From: Hordeum vulgare subsp. vulgare
Taxonomy: Eukaryota; Streptophyta; Magnoliopsida; Poales; Poaceae
NCBI RefSeq assembly: GCF_904849725.1
Contig: NC_058518.1
Span: 411,067,081-411,131,080 of the forward strand
Reading direction: 5' to 3'
Length of the DNA: 64,000 bases
A program made the position numbers and the translations under genes. Shown one piece after another: positions 30,421 through 42,697 of this stretch. The notes under the pieces were generated by a model. It was not told the DNA's origin, searched no databases, and saw only the letters and a program-made list of their open reading frames with translations. Position 1 is the stretch's first letter, and each line of letters opens with the position of its first letter.

Positions 30421-31476
30421 CCACCGTTCCGTCTCATGACTTCTGCCGTCACTCTCATATTGCCATTGCATGATCGTAAGATAGCAAGCGATTCATACGC
30501 CAAGCTAGATCGTTGCACATCCCGGTACACTGCCGGAGGCATTTCCTATAGAGTCATCATTGTTCTAGCATTGAGCTTTGAGTAAATTAAAGTGTGATGG
30601 TCATCTTTATTAGAGCATTGTCCCATGTGAGGAATAAATAAAAAAGAGGCGAGAGATTCCCACAAGAAAAGAGGCCAAAGAGCCCAAACAAAAAAATGAG
30701 AGAAAAAGAGAGAACGGACAATGCTACTATCTGTTTCCACAATTGTGCTTCAAAAAGCACCATGTTCTTCATGATAGAGAGTCTCTTGTTTTGACACTTC
30801 CATATACTAGTGGGAATTTTCATTATATAACTTGGCTTGTATATTCCAATGATGGGCTTCCTCAAAATTGCCCTAGGTCTTCGTGAGCAAGCAAGTTGGG
30901 TGCACACCCACTAGTTCTCCTTTTGAGCTTTCACATACTTATAGCTCTAGTGCATCCTTTGTATGGCAATCCCTATTGATTCACATTGATATCTATTAAT
31001 GGGCATCTCCATAGCCCATTGATACGCCGAGTCAATGTGACCATCTCCTCCTTTTTGCCTCACAACCTCCACCACACTCTATTCCACCTATAGTGCTATA
31101 TCCATGGCTCACGCTCATGTATTGCGTGAGAGTTGAATTTTTTTAGAAAGTAAGAGTGCAAAAACAATTACTTGGCCAATACCGGGGTTGTGCATGATTT
31201 AAATTCGTTGTGTGGGGATGATGGAGCATAACCAGACTATATGATTTTGTAGGGATAACTTTATTTGGCCTTGCTATTTCAAAAGTTCATGATTACTTTG
31301 CTAGTATGCTTGAAGTATTATTGCTTTCATGTCAATAGTAAACTATTGTTTTGAATCTTACAGATTTGAACATTCATGCCACAAGAAATAAGTTACAAAG
31401 GACACATATGTTAGGTAGCATTCCACATCAAAAATTCGGTCTTTATCACTTCCCTACTCGAGGACGAGCGGGAATT
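30421..31476 (+). other. Remainder of the internal region of the non-autonomous element
   Basis: Resumes after TSD AACTC (30416-30420) and continues the 3' untranslated region from 8190. No coding domain is seen. Near the end it has ACTCGAGGACGAGCGGGAATT (31456-31476), just before the polypurine tract. Confidence 0.7.
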
Positions 31477-31491
31477 AAGCTTGGGGATGCT
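31477..31491 (+). promoter_or_regulatory. Polypurine tract of the non-autonomous element
   Basis: AAGCTTGGGGATGCT immediately precedes the right LTR (TGATACG at 31492), where plus-strand DNA priming is expected. An exact 15-base copy lies in the ORF at 5962-5976. Confidence 0.8.
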
Positions 31492-33199
31492 TGATACGTC
31501 TCCAACGTATCTATAATTTTTTATGGTTCCATGCTATTATCTTGTCAACTTTGGATGTTTTATATGCATGAATATGCTATTTTATATCTTTTTTGGGACT
31601 AACCTATTAACTCAGTGCCTAGTGCCAGTTTCTGTTTTTTCCGTGTTTTGACCCTATTTCAGACGGAGTCCAAATGTAATAAAACTTTGCGATGATTTTT
31701 TTTGACCAAAAAAGACCCCTGAAGAACAAGGCCAAAAGAGCCACGAGGGAGTCACAAGCCCGGGAGGCGCGACCCCCCTAGGCCGCACCTACCAGACTTG
31801 TGACCTCCTCGTGGGCCCAACCGATGTAATTCCACCGCCATAAATTCCTATAAATACAGAAACCCCCAAAAGGAAACCTAGATCGGGAGTTCCGCCGCCA
31901 CAAGCCTCTGTAGCCACCAAAAACCAATCTGGAGCCCGTTCCGGCACCCTGCCGGAGGGGGAATCCATCTCTGGTGTCCATATTCATCATCCCGGCGATC
32001 TTCATGACGAGGAGGGAGTAGTTCTCCCACGGGGCTGAGGGTATGTACCAGTAGCTATGTGTTTGATCTCTCTCTCTCTCTCTCTCTCGTGTTCTTGAGA
32101 TGTCTTGATCTCGATGTACCGCGGGCTTTGCTACTATAGTTGGATCTTATGATGTTCTTCCCCCTCTCCTTTCTTGTAATGAATTGAGTTTCCCCTTTGG
32201 AGTTATCTTATCGGATTGAGTCTTTAAGAACACTTGATGTATGTCTTGCACGTGTCTATCTGTGGTGATCAACTTGCGGGTTTGTGACATTGGGAACCTA
32301 TGCATATGGATTGGCACACGTTTGGATATTCATGTGAGTACTCGATGTATGTTTTGGTGATCAACTTGCGGGTTTCGTGACATTGGGAACCTATGCATAT
32401 GGGTTGGCACACGTTTTGACTCTCCGGTAGAAACTTCGGGGCACTCTTTGAAGTTCTATGTGTTGGTTGAATAGATGATTCTGAGATTGTGTGATGCATA
32501 TCGTATAATCATGCCCACGGATACTTGAGGTGACAATGGAGTATCTACGTGACATTAGGGTCTTGGTTGATATGTGTCTTAAGGTGTTATTCTAGTACGA
32601 ACTCTATGATGGATCGAACGGAAAGAATAGCTTCGTGTTATTTTACTACGGACTCTTGACTAGATTGATCAGAAAGAGTAACTTTGTGGTGGTTTCGTAC
32701 CCGACAATAATCTCTTCATTTGTTCTCTGCTATTAGTGACTTTGGAGTGACTCTTTGTTGCATGTTGAGGGCTAGTTATATGATCCAATTATGTTATCAT
32801 TGTTGAGAGAACTTCACTAGTGAAAGTATGAACCCTAGGCCTTGTTTCCATGCATTGCAATACCGTTTGTGATCACTTTTGTTACTAGTTACCTTGCTGT
32901 TTTTGTAATTTCATATTACAAAAACCTATATCTACCATCCATATTGCACTTGTATCACCATCTCTTCGCCGAACTAGTGCACCTATACAACTTACCATTG
33001 TATTGGGTGTGTTGGGGACACAAGAGACTTTGTTATTTGGTTACAGGGTTGCTTGAGAGAGACCATCTTCATCCTACGCCTCGCACGGATTGATAAACCT
33101 TAGGTCACCCACTTGAGGGAAAACTGCTACTGTCCTACAAACCTCTGTACTTGGAGGCCCAACAACGTCTACAAGGAGAAGGTTGCATAGTAGACATCA
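31492..33199 (+). repeat. 3' LTR of the non-autonomous Gypsy element
   Basis: 1708 bp, TGATACGTCTCCAACGTATC to AGTAGACATCA. Its CT microsatellite (near 32068) is longer than in the left LTR. The right TSD AACAC follows at 33200-33204. Confidence 0.92.
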
Positions 33200-33204
33200 A
33201 ACAC

Positions 33205-34702
33205 CACCAAGCCCGGTCCTTTATGCATCACAATATATCACAAACTCCTTGTGAATATCGGGAGTGGTCAGAACTGGGGCCGTCGTCAATATCTTCTTGA
33301 GCTCCTGGAAGCTTTCTTCGCACTTTGGTGGCCATTCAAACTTCTTGTCCTTCTTCAAGAGTTGACTCATAGGTCGGGCGATGCTTGAGAATCCTTCAAC
33401 GAACTTGCGGTAGTATCTCATGAGTCCGAGGAAGCTTCTGGATTCCTTCACATTGCTTGGATATTGCCATTTGTTCACGACTTCAATCTTGGCAGGATCC
33501 ACTGACAATCCTTCTGCTGTCAACACATGACCCAAGAATCAAACTTCATGCAGCCAGAATTCACACTTACTGAATTTGGCATAATGTCGGTGCTCTCAAA
33601 GCTTATCCAGGACCATCCTTAAGTGTTGCTCATGCTCTTCTTCAGACTTGGAGAAGACGAGTATGTCATCGATAAAGACAACGAAAAACTTGTCCAAATA
33701 CTCCATGAAGACTTTGTTCATGAGGTACATGAAGTAGATTGGGGCATTGGTTAACCCAAATGACACGACCGTGTACTCATACAGGCCATATCGGGTCACG
33801 GATGTCGTCTTCGGAATATCTTGGGGTCGGATCTTCAACTAGTAGTACCCAAACCTGAGATCAATCTTGGAGAACACCTTGGCACCATTCAGCTGATCCA
33901 ACATGTCTTCAATCTTGGGGAGTGGGTACTTGTTCTTTATTGTGACTTCATTGAGATAATGGCAATCGACACAGAGTCAGATGGTTCCGTCCCTCTTTGA
34001 CACAAATAAAATAGGTGATCCCCAAGGAGGGGCACTAGGACGAATAAATCATTTTTCTGAGCTGCTCTTCTAGTTGCTTCTTTAGTTTAGACAACTCTTT
34101 GGATCCCATTCTATAGGGCGTCTTATAGATGGGTCCAACTCCGGGCATCAGCTCAATAATAAACTCAATGTCGTGGTCAAGATGCATTCCGGCCAGCTCA
34201 TTACAAAAGACATATGGGTATTCGCATACCACTGGCACTTGATCCAACTCAATTCCAGACAGACAATTAACTTGAAGGGCTTGAGTGGAGGTAGGGCTGG
34301 GTACATACTTGACTTCAACTCCTTGGCTATTGTTCATGGTAACAGTCCCCTTAGTGTAGTCGAGGAAGCCTTGGTGCTTGGTCAACCAATCCATGGGAAG
34401 GATCACATCCAAGCCTTGCGACTTTAATATGATAAGATCTTCTAGGAAGTCTACCTCTTTGATGTTAATTCCAACTCCTTTACACCCTATCTTGGTCCTT
34501 AATACAGCACCCGGGTACAAACCATCATATGACTACTCAGAGGTGTAGGCTTCATACCACTCTCTAGTGCAAAATTTTGGGTGACAAAAGAATGCGAAGC
34601 ACCACAATCAAACAAAACTATTGCTGGGGTTGAGTTGACAAGGAACGTACCCAATATGACATATGGGTCTTCCTGGGCCTCCTTGGTAGTGACGTGGTTC
34701 AC
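33205..34702 (-). pseudogene. Protease and RT of the foundation Gypsy element, broken
   Basis: On the minus strand the protease comes first (VLFDCGASHSFVTQNFAL; Cys replaces the usual Ser after the catalytic Asp). The RT N-terminal part follows (VVCEYPYVFCNELAGMHLDH, GPIYKTPYRMGSKELSKLKK), then the catalytic block [20 protein letters not shown], and thumb and connection (GHVLTAEGLSVDPAKIEVVN, SFLGLMRYYRKFVEGFSSIA). It ends VIYCDA, a stop, then TGLGGV, continuing at 3882. Several frameshifts and stops separate these blocks, for example between 33535 and 33596 and near 34035. Confidence 0.85.
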
Positions 34703-35659
34703 ACGACATTTGCCATTGTTGGGATGGTTGCAGGGAGCTTGGTTCCTTGGCGGTGCTCCACGGCCTTGTCCTTGGTTTGGCGCATTGGGGCGTGATACAT
34801 GTGGCTTCTTGTTGGGGCATTGCTTCGAGATGTGTCCAGGCTGACCACACCCAAAGCACGTGACCAGCCCGAAGTTGTTGTTCTTGATGCCAGTGTTGTT
34901 ATTGGGGTTGTTGTACGCCTAACTTGGATTGGCATACTGTTGAGGCTGGTAGCTCGGACGAGGTGCACGAGTCCTAGCCTGCTGATGCTGATAAGTTGGC
35001 TTCGGTCAGGCTGGTTGCCAGGGGCGAGGCTTCTGGTTGCTGGAACTTCCCTTGCTGATCATCTTGCGCATGTGAGTGTCTTCCATGGCATGGCGCTTGT
35101 CCTGAAGTATGCGGGCCTTGTTCACGAGCTCGAAGAAAGTTCGACAGTCACATACAACGACTTGATACTGCCGGACTTGCTAGAGTCCTTCCATGCAACG
35201 TTCTATCTTGGTTGCCTGAGTGCTGACATCTTGAGGTGCATATCTTGACAAGAGATTGAACTTCTACAGGTACCCCTTGACAGAGCCACTTCCTTGCTTA
35301 AATGCTCGAAACTCCCGCTTCTTGATGGTCATAATCCCAGAAGGAATGTGAGCACTGTGGAATCCTTACTTGAAATCGGTCCAGGTGACCACACGGTCGC
35401 CTTGCATAACCTTGAATCTATCCCGCCAAGCTCTGGCGGTACCTCCGAGGTAGTGAGAGGCATAGATAACCTTCTTACGATCCTCATTGTAGTTGACCAA
35501 TGCAAGGAGGTCCTCGATGGTGTGGACCCAGTCATCGGCATCCAGAGGTTCAACAGCCTCGGTCAAGGTCGGGGGCGAATTTCTCATGAACTCTGACACA
35601 ATGGAATGGCCATTGCCATTCGTGCCTTGCTGCTGATTTTTCACGAGGACGTGAGCCAT
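34703..35659 (-). pseudogene. Gag of the foundation Gypsy element
   Basis: The frame starts at ATG 35659 (MAHVLVKNQQQ). The gag domain includes EPLDADDWVHTIEDLLALVN, ASHYLGGTARAWRDRF and DRVVTWTDF. After frameshifts, a CCHC zinc knuckle CFGCGQPGHISKQC is encoded at about 34815-34860. Angela inserted about 30 bp upstream of the ATG (at 35690). The leader and LTR continue beyond 38541. Confidence 0.85.
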
Positions 35660-35689
35660 CTATTGGATAGATGCGGTGTTGGCTTAGCA

Positions 35690-38540
35690 TGTTGGGGAAC
35701 ATTGCATGGGAAAAATAATCCTACGCACACGAAAGACCTATCCATGGTGATGACCATCTACGAGAGGCGAGATCAGATCCACATACCCTTGTATATCGCT
35801 AAGCAGCAAGTGTTAAGAAACGCGGTTGATGTAATCGAATGTCTTCGCGATCCAAATCGCAAGCCGTCCCGCGATCCAATCACGATCTAGTGCCGAATGG
35901 ACGACACCTCCGCGTTCAGCACACGTGCAGCTTGATGACGATCTCTGCCTTCTTGATTCGGCAAGATATACAAAGAGGTAGCTGAATTCTCCGCCACCAT
36001 GACGACGTGACAGTGATGATGGTGGAGCTACTCCGGCAGGGCTTCGCCGTGCTATACTGAAATAACTACAGGGTGTCACGAGGTGGTGGAGGGAGAGAGG
36101 GTTGCGCTGTGGCTTGTGGTGCAAAAGGCCTCTCTACCCTCCACTATATATAGGAGGGAGGGGTAGCGCCCTAGGGACTTTCCCTAGGGTTCGGCTCATG
36201 CAAAGGAGGAGGGAGGAGTCCTCCTCCAAGTCGGTTTGGAGGAGGAGAACTCTTCTCCCTATTCGGTTTGGCCCCACCTCTCTCTCTTCTCCACTTCGGC
36301 TGAAATAGTCCCTCTTGGGCTAGCCGCCTAGCCACTAGGGGCTGGTGCGCCACCCTTGGGCCTGTTTGGTCCCCTCCCTAGTGGGTGGCCCCTCCCGGTG
36401 GAACTCCGGAACCCATTCGTCACTCCCGATACTTTACCGGTAATGCCCGAAATCCTCCAAGAAGCCAAATGGATACTTCCTATATATCAATCTTCGTCTC
36501 CGGGCCCTTCCGGAACTCCTCGTGAAGTCCGGGATCTCATTCGGTACTCCGAACAACATTTGGTTACCAACATCAATAATTCAACTATATCGAAACATCA
36601 TCAAACCTTAAGTGTGCATACCCTGCAGGTTGAAGAACTATGTAGACATGACCGAGACACTCTCCGGTCAATATCCAATAGCGGGACCTGGATGTCCATA
36701 TTGGATCCTACATATTCTACGAACATCTTAATCGGTTGAACCTCTATGTCAAGGATTCAGTTAATCCCGTATAACAATCCCTTTGTCCTTAGGTATGTTA
36801 CTTGCCCGAGATTCGATCATCGGTATCTCTATACCCATTTGAATAACATTACCCGCAAGTCTCTTTACTCCTTCCATAATACAAAATCCCATGGCTAACT
36901 CTTTAGTCACAATGCTTGCAAGGCTTGTTGTGATGTTGTATTACCGAGTGGGCCCCGAGATACCTCTCCGTCATACGGAGTGATAAATCCAAGTCTTGAT
37001 CCATGCTAACTCAACGGACACCTTCGGAGATACCTGTAGAGCACCTTTATAGTCACACAGTTACGTTGCGGCGTTTGATACACACAAGGTATTATTCCGG
37101 TGTCAGTGAGTCACATGATCTCATGGTCATAGGAACATATACTTGACATGTAGAAAAACAGTACCAATAAAATGACACGATCACATGCTACGTTCATAGT
37201 TTGGGTCTTGTCCATCACATCATTCTCCTAATGATGTGACCCCGTTATCAAGTGACAACACTTGTCTATGGCTAGGAAACCTTAACCATCTTTGATCAAC
37301 GAGCTAGTCAACTAAAGGCTTACTAGAGACTGTGTGTTATCTATGTATCCACACATGTATGTGAGTTCCCATTCAATACAATTCTAGCATGGATAATAAA
37401 CGATTATCTTGAACGAGGAAATATAATAATAACTATTTTATTATTGCCTCTAGGGCATATTTCCAACAGTCTCCCACTTGCACTAGAGTCAATAATCTAG
37501 CTCATATCACTATGTGATTTACAATGTAACGAATCTAACACCCACACAGTTCTGGTTTTGATCATGTTTTTCTCGTGGAAGAGGCTTAGTCAACGGGTAT
37601 GCAACATTCAGATCCATGTGCACTTTGCAAATATTTATGTCCACCTCCTTGCTGTAATAGCAGATGGAATTGAAGCGTCGCTTTATGTGTCTGGTCCTCT
37701 TGTGAAACCTTGGTTCCTTGGCTAGTGCAATGGCACCAGTGTTATCACAGAACATAGTCATTGGATCCAGTGCACTTGGCACAACTCCAAGAACTGTCAT
37801 GAACTGCTTCATCTAGACAGCTTCTTTAGCCGCCTCCGAGGCAGCTATGTACTCCGCTTCGCATGTAGAATCATCTACCACGCTCTGCTTGGAACTGCAC
37901 TAGCTTACTGCACCCCCATTAAGAATAAATATGTATCCGGTTTGTGACTTAGAGTCATCTGGATCAATGTCAAAGCTTGCATCGACGTAACCCTTTACGA
38001 CGAGCTCTTTGTCACCTCCATAAACGAGAAACATATGGATCGCTAGAGTTTGCATACTCTGTCAGCATTCTCTGGATCGACAAAACCTTCTGGTTGCATC
38101 ATGTACAACTCTTCCTTAAGGAAATCGTTAAGGAACGCTGTTTTGACATCCATGTGCCAAATTTCATAATCGAAAAATGCAGCTATTGCTAACATGATTC
38201 TGACGGACCTAAGCATCACTATGGGTGAGAAAGTCTCATCGTATTCAACTCCTTGAACTTGTGAAAAACCCTTTTCCACAAGTTGAGATTTATAGACGGT
38301 GACATTACCGTCCGCATCCATCTTCTTCTTAAAGATCCATTTATTCTTAATAGTCTTTCACCCTTCAGGTAATACTTCCAAAGTCCATACTTTGTTTTCA
38401 TACATGGATCCTATCTCGGATTTCATGGCCTCTAACCATTTGTTGGAATCCGGGCCCACCATTGTTTCTCCATAGCTCGTAGGTTCATCTTTGTCTAACA
38501 ACATGATTGAGAGATACATGACTCATCCTAACCTAGGGGG
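35690..38540 (-). mobile_element. Truncated Angela-type Copia element
   Basis: A full LTR (35690-37468, TGTTGGGGAAC... to ...ATTTCCAACA, 1779 bp) is followed by the minus-strand polypurine tract (plus strand GTCTCCCACTTGCACTAGAG) and 3' pol sequence. No second LTR and no matching TSD (expected TAGCA) are found on the right, so the 5' part has been lost. The right boundary is somewhere near 38530-38600 and cannot be fixed by eye. Confidence 0.8.
37519..38480 (-). pseudogene. Angela RT and RNase H remnant
   Basis: On the minus strand an RT block (WIFKKKMDADG in another frame, YDETFSPIVMLRSVRIMLAI, YEIWHMDVKTAFLNDFLKEE, MMQPEGFVDPENADRVCKL) precedes a damaged stretch, then the RNase H end (MFCDNTGAIALAKEPRFHKR, TRHIKRRFNSI, NVAYPLTKPLPREKH). 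Gaps and frame changes between the blocks show the gene is dead. The YVDD catalytic block is not found; the region between the two ORFs is diverged or deleted. Confidence 0.85.
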
Positions 38541-38860
38541 TTCTCAGACTGAAGTGCTAGAGTGCTCGGTCTCGTACTCACGCTCCTCAGGGTCTTCCTC
38601 CTGGTCATCATTTCTACGGGCATCATATTCAGTCGAAGGGGTCGGAGAACGAGGAGGTCCATCCCAACGACACTTCACCGGTGGGTCGGGAAGAGCGCAC
38701 GATACTCCTTCACACTCATGCAATGATGATGTGTGGGTGCTTATCTAGCTATGGGTACTCCTCTATAAGCGATAGCTGGTCGTCCCTCGAGGGCTCCATC
38801 CTTCTTGATCTGGTGTGGCTTCTTCTTGGCTTGTCGGAGTAGCTCACGGGTGTGGTGAAG

Positions 38861-40560
38861 TGATACGTCTCCAATGTATCGATAATTTATGAAGTATTCA
38901 TGCCATATTTGCCTACGTTTATAATAACTTTATATGATTTATTTAGAACTAACTTGGACTGACGCTGTTTTCAGCAGAATCACCGTGGTGTTGTTTTTTT
39001 GTGCAGGAAATGAAAGTTCTCATAATCGCCCAAAACTTTTTTATGATTTTTTCTGGAACATATGAGCAACGTTGGAGCGAAGAACCACCAGAAGAGGGCT
39101 GCCATGGAGGCACAAGCCAACAGGGCGCGACCTGGGCCTTGGTCGTGCCCTGATGGCTTGTGGGGCCCACATGGCTCCGTTGCGCGTGATCCCAATGCTG
39201 AAAAATCCTATAAATCCCAGAAACCCCAAAAATAAAGAGGGAACTTCCGCTCCGCTGCCGCAACTCTCTGTATCTCTGAAAAACCAATTTGGAGCGATTC
39301 CAGTACCCTGTCGGAGAGGGAAAACCATCACTGGTGGCCATCTTCATCATCTCGGCAGAGGCCATGACGAGGAGGGAGTAGTGCACCCTCGAGGCTGAGG
39401 GTATATACGAGTAGCTATGTGTTCAATCTCTCTCTCTCTCTCTTGTGTTCTTGAGATAGCATGATCTCAAGAACACGGGCTTTGTTAATATAGTTGGATC
39501 ATATGATGTATTTCCCTTACCATCTAGTTGTGATGAATTGAGTCTTTTCCTTTAAGGTCTCGTCATGTTGGATTGAGCATATTGGTATGACAACACTTGA
39601 TGTAAGTCTTGCGTGGAATACCCGTAGTGACATTGGGGTATTCTATTGATTCACTTGATATATGTTGAGGCGTCAACTTGTGGGTTCCGGTGACCTTGGG
39701 GATCTATGCAAAGGGGTTGATTGCACGTTTTCATACCATGTTCTCTGATAGAAATCTTGGGGTGCTCCTTGCACGTTCTTTGTGTTGGATTGAATATGAT
39801 AGCTCTGAAATTGTTTGATGCATGTCGCATAATTTACCCACGGATACTTGAGGTGACATTGGAGTATCTAGGTGACATTAGGGTCGATTGATATGTATCA
39901 TTGGTGTTATTCTAGTACGAACTCTTAGATAGTTCGAACGGAAAGGATAGCGTGATGTTATCTTAGTACGAACTCTTGAATAGATTGAACGGAAAGGATA
40001 GCTTGATGTTATCTTAGTATGAACTCTTGAATAGATTGATTGGAAAGAATAACTTTGAGGTGGTTCTACTACCTACACCAATTTCATCTTATTGTTCTCC
40101 ACTAGATAGGAACTTTGGAGTGATTTTTTTGCACGTTGAGGGATCCAACTATGTTAGCATTGTTGAGATATTTCACTAGTGAAAGTATGCACCGTAGGCC
40201 TTATTTCCAAGCATTAATATAATGTTTTGCTCGCTGTTTCACACTTGTTACCTTGCTATTTTTATATTATCAGATTACAAAAACCTATATCTACCATCCA
40301 TATTGCACTTGTATCACCATCTCTTCGTCGAACTAGTGCACCTATACAATTTACCATTGCATTGGGTGTGTTGGGGACACAAGAGATTTCTTATATTTGA
40401 TTGCATGGTTGCTTGAGAGAGACCATCTTCATCCTACACCTCCCATGGATTGATAAACCTTGGGTCATCCACTTGAGGGAAAATTGCTACTGTCCTACAA
40501 AACTCTGCGCTTGAAGGACCAACACGAGTCTACAAGAATAAAGTTGTGTAGTAGACATCA
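38861..40560 (+). mobile_element. Solo LTR related to the LTRs of the 3883-33199 element
   Basis: 1700 bp, TGATACGTCTCCAATGTATC to TGTAGTAGACATCA. TSD TGAAG lies at 38856-38860 and 40561-40565. Much of the sequence aligns with 3883-5591 and 31492-33199 (for example CCATATTGCACTTGTATCAC), but divergence is clearly higher. No internal domain is present. It interrupts the leader ORF of the foundation element. Confidence 0.88.
39914..40066. repeat. Three 51 bp units in the solo LTR
   Basis: AGTACGAACTCTT (third copy AGTATGAACTCTT) starts at 39914, 39965 and 40016, each followed by a GAACGGAAAGGATAG-like tract. The related LTRs at 3883 and 31492 have two such units, so a repeat number change occurred here. 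Confidence 0.85.
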
Positions 40561-40925
40561 TGAAGTTCCTTGCGGAGCTTCACGGACTCCTTAATCAAGG
40601 TGTGAGCGAGACTATCGGCTGAGAGGCTGAAATAGGTCTGAAACCCGAGTGGCGTTCCATCCTCCTTTGATGGGACCAATGTCCAACTCACATCAATATC
40701 ATCCTTCCTGAAAGTAAGGTGATGAGTAGTTGGCTCGTCAGCCATCTCTAGGATGATGTCGCAAAGGTGGACGAGTACCTTCCGTGCAGCTGTATCAACT
40801 GTTAACGCGAGTGTCTCCATTTGTGATCCTTCAAAGAACCAACTTTCCGGGGAGTCATTTTCCTTCACGACCACATCGACATGGTACTGCTTCGTGGTGG
40901 CATCGACCTAGTGCTTGTGGTAGAG

Positions 40926-41197
40926 GAAAACGGGTGATCGGTGAAACAGGCACTTCACTAGGCTATCCTCAAGGAGTAGGGGAAAGCTGTATGCTAGAAG
41001 GTCTTCGGGTACGAGGGCCATCAACAAGGTTTAAGGGGATGGGTGTGAGTAATAGTTTGAAAGTGAAGTGGAAAAGGTAAGAAGTGTAGAAAACTCCTAA
41101 GTATAGATACTAGGTATGGTTTTGGGGTTTATTCTATTTGACGTCCATGATAACTAAGGCTTCCTATAGTCAGGATGGCTCTGATACCAGCTCGATC
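40926..41197 (-). promoter_or_regulatory. Leader and primer-binding site of the foundation element
   Basis: On the minus strand TGGTATCAGAGCC lies at 41189-41177, the standard PBS for initiator tRNA-Met, a few bases inside the LTR edge at 41198. The rest of the leader down to 40926 shows no coding domain. Confidence 0.85.
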
Positions 41198-42697
41198 TGT
41201 GGGGACCCCAACTCATAAGTCATGATCACCGAATCAATGTGTAAAGTGATCCCAGATATCAATGCTCATTGAACACACAAAAGCTGAATAATAAGAGTCT
41301 TACATCCATATATACCTTCTCGTACAAATAAAGACCATTGAGGACAAGTCTTGTATAGATAGGGCCTCGAAGGCCAACACACCAACTTAACTAGTAGCAA
41401 CTATATTGAACTAAAGCGGGAACCCATGCCATGTGCCTTAACCATACAAGCATTCTCAGTGGGAAGCATCCTAGTTCTTGTGCTCGTCTCTAATGAACTC
41501 TTCATCAAACTCCTGATTTTCCATGCTTGGCCAATTAAATAACGAGTGGCAAGCCAATGAGTCTTTTTAATGTACTCGCAAGAAACCGATGTTGTGGAAC
41601 GAGGTAATAGTAATGCATGATATAGCACTAAGTAGGTAAGTTGCAGAAAGCTAGTTTTAACTGCAATGACATGATCAATATCATATGAAGAAATACATCA
41701 TGAGGCAACTGACATCCTTACAAATAAGTTACAAATATCAACATAAATAGGGGAGGAACATCTCATGTTCCGTTACCACGCCAAGTCATCCGACTTAGCT
41801 CATGTGTCACCTTTCTCACATTATCATCCTTCTCACACGCACAACCATTTACGAAAACATCGGACATAGTTTAAGCAGGACGACTCAACTGTCCTTGATC
41901 GTGGACACGACTATTCGAATAGTTTTACACTTTGCAGAGGTTGCACGCATTAGCCACAAGACTTGGGAAACTTCCATGGCAATTCACAACCCGCGGTATT
42001 TTTCATACCCGAGATAAGTACCCGAACAATTCCTTTCCCATGACAATACCAACAAAGAGTCCGCTCGTTGGTACCATCCCTCGTGATCTACATCATCAGT
42101 ATCATCCATGAGGGCACACAACGGTGTGCCCGGTGTCTATGAAAACAGCCCATGGTCGTCCTTCCTGGCACGACCCCCTCTCGAGAGTGACCACGCCACT
42201 GCTGCCACTAGTAATGTGGGCTCTCTGCTAGCACCAACCATAGTAATCAACAAAGCCTCGTTCCATTAGGGGTATCATGGTTGTACATATAAGGTTGGTA
42301 CGGTCGACAAATTTTACATCTCTCTGTTTTTAAAAAATACACACACATCTGCCTTGGTACACCACTTCTTTCTCAAGTGGTCACCTAATCTCAACACCAT
42401 CTCCCTCGGACATTAGTGGCACCCAACGGGTTTTCAAAAAGTCTTTGAAAACATGGTTGTTTCCATCACCATGCATAGTCCAACCCCATTTGCGTAGCAA
42501 CTACATAGGAACCTATCTACTTCCCACCCGCACAACTCTAAGCACATGTAGAGTCATGCCATGCAAGTATCAACAAGGAATTAATAATTGAAATATGTCG
42601 AATTTATACTTGAAATATGTCTATATATATATATGTATGTATTTATATTGAAATATCTAAAAAGAATGGATTTATACTTGAAATATGTCTATATACA
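41198..42697 (-). repeat. LTR end of the foundation element, copy 1 of a tandem duplication
   Basis: Begins TGTGGGGACCCCAACTCATA next to the PBS. Its first 1.4 kb (to about 42594) align with the second copy (42698-43474 joined to 60724-61300). An AT-rich filler of about 100 bp with two ATTTATACTTGAAATATGTC copies (near 42601 and 42669) fills the rest. Confidence 0.78.

Larger units (their letters stand above)
3883..33199 (+). mobile_element. Non-autonomous Gypsy-like LTR element with nested insertions
   Basis: Two LTRs (3883-5591 and 31492-33199) enclose an internal domain of about 3.7 kb once the 8191-30415 insertion is removed. A PBS matching tRNA-Asp follows the left LTR and a polypurine tract precedes the right one, so the element reads left to right. 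The TSD is AACAC (3878-3882 and 33200-33204). It has no gag, protease, RT or integrase; the only substantial ORF is the acidic protein at 5764-6555. LTR copies differ at roughly 4% of sites in the first 560 bp I compared by eye. The tRNA-Asp PBS and the AAGCTTGGGGATGC tract suggest an Athila-like helper, an inference. Confidence 0.88.
38741..40925 (-). pseudogene. Extra ORF upstream of gag in the foundation element, split by a solo LTR
   Basis: Between the PBS (41177-41189) and gag (ATG 35659) the minus strand carries an open stretch from about 40915 to 40561 that continues, across the solo LTR 38861-40560 and one TSD copy, from 38860 to a TAA at 38741-38743. Blocks include VVVKENDSPESWFFEGSQ, LTVDTAARKVLVHLCDIILE, FQTYFSLSADSLAHTLIKES and HTRELLRQAKKKPHQIKK. 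About 155 codons are visible and a stop precedes VDATTKQYHVD. I do not recognise the domain. It is not zinc-knuckle gag or pol; it may be an additional leader ORF or a diverged gag N-terminus. Confidence 0.6.

Noticed and set aside
35690..38540. A complete Angela with two LTRs
   Set aside because: No second LTR or TSD copy TAGCA is present on the right, and only the 3' part of pol is seen.
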